NCBI GenBank assembly: GCA_949361645.1
Contig: OX442422.1
Location: 3,731,137-3,795,136, forward strand
From: Spongilla lacustris
Taxonomy: Eukaryota; Porifera; Demospongiae; Spongillida; Spongillidae
Length of the DNA: 64,000 bases
Direction of reading: 5' to 3'
In this document: positions 54,061-64,000 of the stretch, piece after piece
How the letters are laid out: the number at the start of each line of letters is the position of its first letter
Position numbering within the stretch: the stretch's first letter is position 1
The notes under the pieces: model-generated
Told to the model about the DNA's origin: nothing
Seen by the model: the letters and a program-made list of their open reading frames with translations, nothing else
Databases searched by the model: none
Translations under genes and position numbers: made by a program

Positions 54061-57000
54061 CATTCAGTTGGCGAGGGCTGAAAGTGTGTTTTTTTTTTGT
54101 TGCTGTTGTCTTGTACTTTGCATTTATCTGTGTGTGCACGCACTCTCTTGTCAATATTATTATAACAAAATATTATTACCCTTATTATGGTACTTGCTGT
54201 CAAACTGGGACCACCAACCTGGAAACCAGCACAAGGTGAAGAAACACTTTGGCATACATGTAGCAGAGTTTTCACTATAATACATGTATATGGCATTCCA
54301 CTAGCATGTCAGTGCGAAGTGTGCATGTTTACTACTGCACATGTTTACAGTTTCGTACCCATGGCGCCAGACCATGACATGTTGATATGACATTAAAAAC
54401 ACCATCCAATTGCTAGACCAGACATACATTTCAATTAACGTGGTCTTGCAATAATCCGATTCATGACACTTCCAACCCTACATAGAACCACATCTTACAG
54501 TTTAAACTACACAAGATAATACATTTCAATGTTGTCCTTCAAGCTTATACGTTACATACAATACGACACTACTCAGCAAATAGTTCGCATGCAATTCAAG
54601 GCTAAAGCAGGTTAACTTTGATGAAGACCTTTGCAATGATTTTAATAAAATACATAAATCTACACACACTGTTTACTCCCACATCCTGTTCGAATATCAG
54701 ATGTTTCGCCTGCATCATTTGGGGTTATCTGGAATTAAAAGAAAAGAAATGTGCCTTTCAGCAATATATAGTTATGGTCCTATTTAGAGTTCTGATCTAG
54801 GGATCCCTAAGCTGAATTCCCCCCCCCCAGAAATAATGACCTTCATGTAAAATATTTGCACTATTGCAAGGATAAATACTAAATTGTTGAATATATAAGG
54901 GTATTGATTTTGTAGGACTTCAATTAAAATCTTATTAGTTGAATGTCCCTATACAACCTACATGTACATGTACACATGTACGTGTAGCATAAAATGGGAG
55001 TACATGTAATTTGGGTACATGTACCTCTTTTCGTTGATGAACTTGTGAAGTGTTCTCACTCTGTTTTGCCGAGTTTGTTGCTGGCTGTGGATGCTGCAGT
55101 ATTGCAATGAATTATTATATGCATGGAAATTAATGGGCCAACCAAATGGTGACAACAATTTAATGCTGAGAGTAAGCAATGTTGTCTAAGAAAAGATTGT
55201 TCACATTGAAGTTGGACTAGTTAAGGCATGGAACACAATTCCATTTTTGTATGAATAGACAAAGACTGTGACAACTTTCAAGTAATAATTTGTTTGTCAT
55301 GCTATTGTTGTGCTTTTACCATTTGTACATCTTGCTAACATATTTTGTTGTCATAGCAACTATGTCATATGCCACTGCTTAAATGATTTGCAAAATCTGG
55401 CCCACAAATTGCGGTCAGACTTACTTGAAATGAAACCTCTTTCATCAATTGTGCAATGTTTGGGAGAAAGGCATATGGTATTCTAGATCTAAAACTGCTT
55501 AACTGAATAAACTACTCACTATTTCGCATTGTTCATGACTACTAGATACTAAAGGGTGTTTCTCAATCAAGAAAAATCGTTTATAAATTGACCACAAATA
55601 ACTTATACATATGTAATGGTTGCTAAATGCTCGAATAATGTGGGCTTAAATTTTGATGTAAACAAACTAAATAGTAATTTAATAATTAATTATTTAACAT
55701 GTTTTTTAATATATATATACATTAATTAAATAAAATCAAAAAAACCCTAATCAAAAACATACCAATTGAAAGGCATCCAAAAGCTCTGTTTCCTTGAATG
55801 CTAATAATAATAACTTCCCAAATTATTAATAAAATCAAACCACTAAATCAAGACACAATGGCCCCTAAATCAAGTACATTGCAGAAATCAAAAAACCAAG
55901 ATTTCAATTTTGAATAACTTCTAAACGGAAGTAGTTAACTAAATACAATTTGCAGCTTTTAACTAATCCCCCACCCTACATTTATTAACATTAATAATGC
56001 TTAATTGAAATGAATAAGGGTCTTGAGACTTTTATCAATATTAATTAACCATTAAAGTTTCTTTTTTCACCAGCATGCCTTCTTTTGCTATTAGAACATT
56101 TAACAACTATTACCAGTTAATTAACTGCTTGTGGTTAATTTATAAACAATTGTCCTTGATTGAGAAACACCCTGTTCTCCTTAAAATATGTAACTTTGAG
56201 CTTCTATTCATAACTGCATTCTATGCCTTAACTATGACTTTCAAAGTGTAAGACTCGTTTTATAAAGGAGTTGCCATTTTTGTGGAGACTGTCCCAAATA
56301 ACATGTAAATGTACACATGTTGTGGAAAGCTACTTTTATCACCTATAAATGGACTAAGAACTTTTGGCTTGCTAGTTCTAGTTCTAGTCAGCCAAAAATA
56401 CCAAAGCAATTTTTACCTAAAGAATCAAACATGTGTGACTGCACTGCCGACTCTGTCCCTCCCTCCCCTGTCATCTTCACTCTTGCCTACTCGATACTTA
56501 ATTAAAGGACATACATGTAGCAATCACTTTGGTAGTGTGTGGTATGGTATTATGGTACTTCAGCACAAAGCTACATGTACATTGTAACAGGTGACACTTT
56601 CAGAGTCAACTTTTGAGGTTGGTAGGGCCTTTTTACATAATACAGGCTTCCCACATTAGCCATTTTGCTTTGACCATAACGTGATTACTTTTAGAAGTTG
56701 TATTAATAGTCACAAGCGAATTAAAACATGTCATTAACATTTCTAATTTTACGCGCCTTTAACTAAAATCTTCCACCCCATCATGATCGTCACCATTAGC
56801 AAATAAAACAAGTATGTTCATGTGCATGTACAACTGTATAGTGCAACCGTGTTAACTAATGTTCCAGCATTGAATTTATTTTTGTTTTTGCCACAAGATC
56901 TAATGCAATTCTGTTGATAATTCCTACGCATACATGTACATGTACATGTTTTTTTTTTTTAATTTTAACTTAAACACCACTCCTTGCCTTCTACATGAAT

Positions 57001-57139
57001 ATCTGGTGTGGCATTTACCATCTTTGATTTTGTTTATACAATCTGAGGCATAATACAGACAAATATAATCTCTAATGGTTGAAAAGGCAATAACCAGTAA
57101 GCATCTCTGTATACGATTGCGTAACATGCACACAGTGGA
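54061..57139. other. Non-coding region between TE remnants and gene C
   Basis: Contains MITE copy 2 (55552-56174) and, close to gene C, its probable 3' UTR. A minus-strand AATAAA (TTTATT at 56875-56880) lies 260 nt past the gene C stop and is a candidate polyadenylation signal. No other gene was seen. Confidence 0.5.
55552..56174. mobile_element. TA-flanked MITE, copy 2
   Basis: Termini AAGGGTGTTTCTCAATCAAG and, inverted, CAGGGTGTTTCTCAATCAAG. TA at the left flank. It is in inverse orientation to copy 1 and lacks the nested 259-bp element. Confidence 0.75.
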
Positions 57140-60100
57140 TTACGTATCGAAATTTGACATTAAACATACCAGCCTGATGCCACTCTTCGCATGTCTAATG
57201 GCATCCTCAACTGTAGGGAACAGCCACTGGTCTCCACATCTCAACTGGAAACCAGCTCTCTTTAGCATATCTCTGTTCTCTCCTGAGTAAGAATACGCTC
57301 TGATATATGTACATGTGCATTGCATGGGCATACAGTCACAAGTTTATTTTAGCAAGTGCTTCGGTGTTTTTATTTAAATGAAATTATAATTTGACATGTA
57401 GATATTAATGATTTATGCCACGGTGGTCTGCACACTACATGTACCTATTTATAATAACTTTTTTTTTTTTTTAAATTACAGTTGTATGAGCCTCCCTAAA
57501 GACTTCAATGTTTTATTTCTATGTCAGTTACAGGTACTTTCTTGTGTTACATGTCCATTTTACATGTATACTAACCTTCACACTATAAGTACATGTACAT
57601 GCACATGTACATGTACATGCACTTGTGCAATATCCAATACATTGCAATTTGTTCCCACCTGGGTTATACATGCACTGCACACACAGAGGTTTAAGATGCA
57701 AGCATACTGGCCCTGTGTGCATGCATTTATCTTCAAAAGTGATGCATTTCTGCCACAATGTCTATTAATTGTCAACATGTCACACCCTTTCAATAAGATT
57801 GCTGCTGTCTAGCAAACAGGACAGCTTCTACACTGAGCACCACATTCTGTCTCTCTGCATCACTAAAATGGATTTATTATTACAATGTACATGTACAAAT
57901 GCCATTGGTCATAATATTGTTGTAATGCGTGTACATGTACATATACAACATGTATATAGTGATGCAGCAAAACATACTGGTCAAGGCTGCAAGGACCACT
58001 TGAACACCATTGGCATCGAAGTCCAGTATCACCTGTGGAAAAGAGGCACAATGTCTTGTAGGTACCAGCATAATGTACATGTAATGAACTCATAAGACAT
58101 AGAAGTTGTACATACAATACAATTGTACAAATAAAAGCATACATGCATGCAGTACATTTACATACATGTACATGTACATGTGTACAAATAAAATCCACTC
58201 TGTATCTAAGTAGGTTAATTATCAAAATTGCATGCTGATTCATTACATGTAAATTGTGTGCACTACTCTACTAATAATAGTACACAGCAGAATTTCAAAT
58301 TCAGGTTTGATTTCAGTGGATATGCATACAATTACATATAATACATAAACATGTAGGTGGTACCTGAAGCAATGCTTGTGTTCCAACAGTGTCCAAATAT
58401 CCAATGGGGGCACAGTCGATCACGATTGTACGTAATACTGGACCACTGTACATGAAGAACAAGGTAGTGCATGTGTTTTTTTGTTAGCTACATGTATAGG
58501 CTACACATATACATATACATGTACATGTACATGTAAATGGTCTACATTATAGTCTTTCACAGCTGCGTCCTGAATTGATCTGTGTATTGCTATTATTCTG
58601 AAGGGGAAAGGCAGTCTTTACATGTAGACCGGCTGTGCAGGAGTAGTTATCCTGCCAAAAGCATACACAGCATACTATGCCATAATTATTGACGTCTATT
58701 AAGGGTCCCCAGACTATTAGATTTACATGTACGTGACACTACATTCATCCCACCATTCATTTAAGCTTCATCTCAAGCTTACTGGGCCCAACACATTGAG
58801 GGGTAATGTCTTCCTACTTCAGCTTGCTGTTCTAGCTATGGTGGAAGAATGAGCTGTTAATGTGGGGTGCCTTCCAGTCAGCTACCAGTACTCCACACCA
58901 TGGGCCTCAACCTCTCCTCTCACAAGGCATTGCTGGAGCTGCTATTAATGTGCACAACACAAGTCCTTGCTGTCTTGGTGTGTTCGATTGTGGCACTTAC
59001 TGGGGAAAGTAACTCCTTCACAATTCATCCTCCTTGCAACCTCGAAGGTTTGATGTTAGTTTGTCCAATGGTGATTTTCCACCAGATTCAAAAGTTCAAT
59101 ACAAGCAGTACTACGGAACGTATAATTAATTGCATGAATGGTTTGATCAACTAGTACATTTATAAATTGAATAAGCATTAAATGGCTGAACTATAAAAAG
59201 GGTATGTTTATTATTATTATTATTTTTGGAGGGGGGGGGGGGGGGGTGGAGGGGGGTGTGGACCTCTGGACCCTTGGCCACTAGCATCCTTCAGGCACTT
59301 CGATTCAGTGGAGAACACACCCACTTCCTTTCCTTGTGAATATTTTTAATTTCACCTCCTATGATGTTCGATCACTTGCTGCTGAAGTATGGCATATGTG
59401 TAAGATCTTCAGTGTGGTAACACTGAGACTATCAACCACTTCTTGCTTGGTTCTAACTGTATTGCAGGTACATACATGTACATGTACAAGCGACAGATCA
59501 TCTGCATTGGCATTTGCTTCAATATTTGATCTGCAGAGCAAGAGCCCATGTACACAATCTGTCTGAGCAGAAAGCCATTGGAGTGGCTCATAGTGTGTAG
59601 AATAATGAATGGTTGTTCCAATAAACGTACATTGTATTTGAAAGCAAAGAGGACAGCCAAACGTTCCCATTCGATGATGATGCACTGAGTTAGAATCATG
59701 TAACCTTCCTGTTCCAATACTGCTCCTCTCCCCACCGTACTGGCATCTGTCTGTAAGGTGAACCTCATCGTGAAGGAGAGGTAGTATAAGACAGATGCTT
59801 GAGTCAAAGCATCTTTCAACACCTGCTTTTAAGTTGAATATTCTTTCTGCTTTCCGTGTCAGATGGTGAAGTGGAGCTGCATTATCCTTGAAGTTCTTCA
59901 CATACATGTATATGTATTATGCTAAGGAACTGTCGTACGTACACGTACATGTATGTATGTGATACCAGTTGGTATTGGCCATTACAGCACCGGAGTGTAT
60001 CTTAAGCTACAAGCTTCTACTTTGTACCCCTCAACGTCAGGCCTGCCTTTATTAATCCAAGCAAAATGTATGGTGCAGAATAGATTTCTGCCCTTCTAAC

Positions 60101-63100
60101 CACTCCTCTTTATCTGGCACAGATCATTTAGATGTACGGCAAGTGTCGCAATGTCTTTGGTAAGCTCAGCCACTATGCCATTCGAATCTGCTGCTCTTCC
60201 CAACCCCATATACATTATGTGGCCAAGGTTGAAAGGGAAAAGTACACTCTGCAAGCATCTTCCTTGAAAAACGACAAAATGGAATGGATCAGCAAACCTC
60301 ACCCAGAAGTCTGCGCAAGCCATGGCTTCATCATTGCTAGAGGTACCTCCAAAGGAAAGGTTTAAGGGGTTGGGTGTGTTGAAGGACTACCATCTATCAA
60401 CCTCCATTTCTGATCAAGAACGCTGGATTTGTACGCGCACATATGTGATCTCCTTTCAAAGGATGTGGTAATGTTGCATTCATTGCAAATAACAGGGCTT
60501 CATCAGGCTAAAATAAATGTACACACACTGTCAATCTGGTGATATGCAGCAAGTACATGTACATGTACATGTACCTGTATGCTTCTATGACATAAATATT
60601 ACACTGATGCACTAGCAATACAAGTACATGTACATGTATGTTGGTATTGCAGTAATGGATCAGTGAGCAATAAAACCAGACGTTTATGGTGGTATAGCGA
60701 TTAATTAATGTACACTCTGTATTTTTACATGTACATGTATATGTACATGTACATATACACATGTACAGTGTAGCAAGCCACAAGTACATGTGTAAATCCT
60801 ATCATATTAAAATAATGCAACTGGCTCAATATGCTCAGATCATTTGTGCCCATTATTTCAATGTTTCCACAGTGATAATTATTAGCAGTAATAGCACTAT
60901 TAGGAAGAACTAGTACACTGCACGTACATGTACATGCATAAAAAGCCCATGCAGTAAACTTTACTTACTCTGCTACCACTTCAGCAGCCGGCCGATGCTC
61001 CTCAACTGCAGCAGCAGCATCCCCACCACCTGTCTGCTCAGCTGTGTCTTCCAACTGAAGCTCCTGCACCTCTTCATCTTCTCTGCTCCCAGCATACTTG
61101 TAAGCTCCAAGACCATCCGGTCTTCTTTTCCCAAACAGGCCACATATCTAATGACATGACACACTTATACAAATGTACATGTTACTATACTGCACATGTA
61201 CATGTACATGTACGTGTAGCTACATGTACATTGTTACATGTAAATGGCCAATCAGAACCTGTAATTTAACTTTCTTAATTGCCTACAAACTTCACATCAC
61301 TTCTAACAGTACACATGCACATATGTACATGCATGTATGCCATGCATTTATGCCATGCATTTATAAGTTACCTTGAGTGCTAATGTCTTCAGACATCCGC
61401 CACTTTCTGTGTCCTTCAAACGGGCTTCAACATGTACTGCCAGTTTCAGCCTCTTTTGAAACACACTGATATTCACAAAGCAAAGTGGCCCATGAAACTG
61501 ATATACGATTATGCCTGCAGACTCTGGATCCTGTTCAGAAAACACAGATACATGTATACATGTGTACAAATGTACATGTATCCTGTGCACATGTACCAGG
61601 TCCGAGCAGCGCAAAGCACTGCATGGACTAGTACAATACCATCTGACATTAAATATAGTCCACCTTTTCATTTTTAAAAATACCACCTGGATAGCCTACA
61701 GAAATATTAGATCACATGTTCATACAAATGTACGTGTACAGATACCATGCAGTGCTACAGTGTACATTGTACATGTAATTTTATATGTACATGCGAATTT
61801 AAATTTTTAAAAGGCCAAGGCACTGCTAAATGAAGCATTTAGTGGATAATGTCAAACTAACAGGGATGTACATGTACATGTATATACCTTTCCCAGTGGT
61901 CTTAAGATTCCAGAGTCATCCTCATTCTCTTTCAGCACAGTATAGTATGGCCTACAAGGGGTGCAAAATAGAAGATTGGTCAAAAGAGGTGATAATGTAT
62001 AGTATGGAAGTGGTGAGGATAGAAAAGTGATAGGAGAATGGGGGTGCAGTGAAGAAAGTGCATAGAAAAGTACACTTGGAACCAAGGTGTTACTGGTAAA
62101 ATTAATCATTTTTATCACAAATCAGTATGGCGCATGTTAATCACAAATTTGTTAACACAATTCCATCATGAACCTCCTCACTGGCTGGATTGTATATTCT
62201 TGTACTTACAATGCGGTTTTGCTCACAATCATGACGACTGCAGATACCACTCCCACCAACAGACCCAGATCAGCTCCTAGCAGTACAGTTGCTACAAATG
62301 CCACCAACCACAAAATCTGACGATGATTATGAGCCACAAGTGAACAAGTTACGTGTACATGTACATGTACACACAAAACCATCCCTTACACATAACAACC
62401 ATCCATAACTTTTGAGCATGAGCAAATACATACTCATGTGAAAGGAAGAGACAAATGTGGCGGACAGGTACTGAACTATTAAGTACTATGTTTATGTTGT
62501 AATGGGGATTTCTCCAGTAAGGTTTCCATTGTGCGCTGGCCAAAATTGCCCTGCGGATGTCAGTGGCCACAATGCAATGGGGGCCCATTCTGCACGACGG
62601 CTCTTATATTGTGCACGTACATGTGTATGTACAGTGTACATGTATAGTACATGTATATGTGTGTGCCATTTTGTAGAAAAACAGAAATTGCTGTGTCCCT
62701 GTCTCAGACGTTTAATATGCGGACATGTTTGCAGTTCTTTACACACAAGATGTGTCAGTGAAAAACACTCGACGCATGTACATGTACCCCTTCACAATTG
62801 CAGGTATAGGTTCTATGTTTTTGACACAAGCATGTATGTAAGTCCCTACATACATGTACATGTACATGTATGCATGTGTACACTTACTGTATCTGAGAAG
62901 GAGATTTTGAAGTACTTCCACACATCTTTAAACTGCAGGAACATACCATATAGGGCCACCCAAATAATGGATGCAAGCACAGCCTGTGCAAATTTGGAGA
63001 AAGAAACAAAAAAACATACATGTACATTTTGTATGGCAAACAATATAATAAGTACATGTAAATGTGCAACAAAGACCTACATACATGTATGCATGTACAA

Positions 63101-63957
63101 ATCACTGGCCAGCCAAAAAAGATACATGTACAATGTACAGTGTACATGTAGAATACACTACTACACATACATGTACATATAATGCATACATTTTGTACTC
63201 ACCGACAAGTACATTGAGAATGTGCACTTACCCGAGGCAACTGCTCAAACACAAACCCCAACAAGACCAGGACAACAGCTATTACAACTGATGATATGAG
63301 ACCCACCAGCTACAAAGGAAGAATTAAATTAACATTAAATTAATGTACATCATGTACATGTACCTGCATGCTGCAAACATTTGCGTGTGAGTACGTTAAA
63401 AAGTCCATGACATACTTTATGGACAGCCCCCATACACAACAAGTATTGGTGCACATGTACATGTGTACAGCACGAAATAAGTGAATGTACACACATACAT
63501 TACATCAACAATTACTAATCACAACCCTACATGTAGACAAACCTGTGTCTTTCCTCCTGCACTGACTTGGACCAGTGTTCTAGAGAAACAGCTGGCCGAG
63601 TTGAAGGAACTGAAGAAGGCTCCAGCAATATTGCAAAGGCCATATGCTATGAACTCCTATAAACATAAAGCAATGCTGACTGTACAAGTTACATGTATGT
63701 ACGATGTATGTACAAGTTTCATTTCAAAAGACGCTTCTTGGCAGCGTGTCGCTTCATCGTAAGTACATGTGCCCTTTTCTAAACTTATACATGTACATGT
63801 AGTTCTCACCTGATTAGAGCTAATGGTGTAGTCATGTTTCTTTGCTAACACTTGTGCAAGGGATGCCCCAAATACGTAGGTGACTATTGAGATGGCAAAG
63901 GCATTGGAGAGTGTAGCAATCATGAGGTCTCCCTTGGGGTAGGTCAGAGGTGGGAGG
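57140..63957 (-). CDS. SLC26/SulP anion transporter C, 3' 11 exons (gene continues right)
   Basis: Tandem paralog of gene B. Visible exons (minus, 5' to 3'): 63957-63810, 63656-63543, 63309-63232, 62983-62888, 62316-62210, 61951-61888, 61530-61372, 61147-60969, 58445-58364, 58032-57978, 57282-57140. Introns are GT-AG and phases equal those of B's exons 7-17. Landmarks: SCFSRTLVQVSAGGKTQ, LVLLGFVFEQLP (78 bp exon, frame intact), VATVLLGADLGLLVGV, GPLCFVNISVF (start of STAS), VIDCAPIGYLDTVGTQALL (STAS core), ENRDMLKRAGF, EDAIRHAKSGIRL. The linker exon 61147-60969 is 179 bp against 56 bp in B and is rich in Glu, Gln, Ala and Gly. The stop is TAA 57140-57142. A GTATGT at 57157-57162 could instead be a donor to a further exon. 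Roughly the first six exons lie outside the window. Confidence 0.85.
59380..59907 (-). pseudogene. Gypsy RT-RNase H fragment inside a gene C intron
   Basis: On the minus strand, NFKDNAAPLHHLTRKAE, KDALTQASVLYYLSF, FTLQTDASTVGRGAVLEQEG, WERLAVLFAFK, EPLQWLSAQ and ANADDLS correspond to the RT thumb and RNase H of Ty3/gypsy Pol. The pieces lie in two or three frames. It sits in the 2.5-kb intron between 60969 and 58445, in the gene's own orientation. It may extend toward 58860 and 60320, where coding traces are unclear. Confidence 0.75.
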
Positions 63958-64000
63958 CTGGAGTAATAGGGAAAGCACTTAGCCCAATGAAAAAGGGAGA

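Noticed and set aside
60096..60365. Coding-like frames of 75-77 codons on both strands in a gene C intron
   Set aside because: Could be an extension of the nearby gypsy relic, but no motif was recognised.

Overview
The window looks like nuclear DNA of a marine invertebrate. It has spliced genes with small GT-AG exons, AT-rich introns full of microsatellites, and a dense layer of decayed transposable elements. A demosponge is my best guess, because the abundant retroelement and Ulp1-protease families and the ACATGTAC-type simple repeats fit one, but the sequence does not prove it.

Host genes. The only clear host genes are three members of the SLC26/SulP anion-transporter family. Gene A (plus strand) contributes only its last coding exon, at 222-355. 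Gene B (minus strand, 37552 down to 25623) can be read end to end in 17 exons and would encode about 702 residues: a SulP membrane domain followed by a STAS domain. One exon carries a 1-bp insertion that breaks the frame. Gene C (minus strand, from beyond the right edge down to 57140) shows its last 11 exons. B and C share splice positions and phases exon for exon, so they are tandem duplicates. They differ mainly in two exons of the STAS linker region.

Left third (1.2-24 kb). This is a nest of transposons. Five fragments belong to one non-LTR retrotransposon family with a YLDDG reverse transcriptase, a C-terminal CCHC knuckle and a probable restriction-like nuclease. One copy (about 14.2 to 2.3 kb, minus) is split by a Ty3/gypsy element with 131- and 134-bp LTRs (2868-11947). 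That element's gag is itself split by a hAT transposase relic (4442-6600) and a virion-protein-like module (7.5-11.3 kb). The module has two divergent beta-rich capsid-type genes and a zinc-finger ORF, and a short hAT-like element sits beside it. At 15643-17178 a pair of long terminal inverted repeats encloses a Ulp1-type cysteine protease gene and no transposase. A second gypsy (18735-22655, minus, 102-bp LTR) sits inside another copy of the same non-LTR family.

Middle (37.6-57 kb). No host gene is recognisable. This part holds gypsy gag and RNase H debris, a GTAC-rich higher-order repeat, four minisatellites, very long (TG)n tracts, a TTAA-flanked 2-kb inverted-repeat element carrying a 31-bp minisatellite, a foldback palindrome, and two copies of a TA-flanked MITE. 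One MITE copy has been hit by a smaller element with a 3-bp target duplication.

Right end (57-64 kb). Gene C, with a decayed gypsy RT/RNase H piece in one intron. Its introns are loaded with ACATGTAC repeats.
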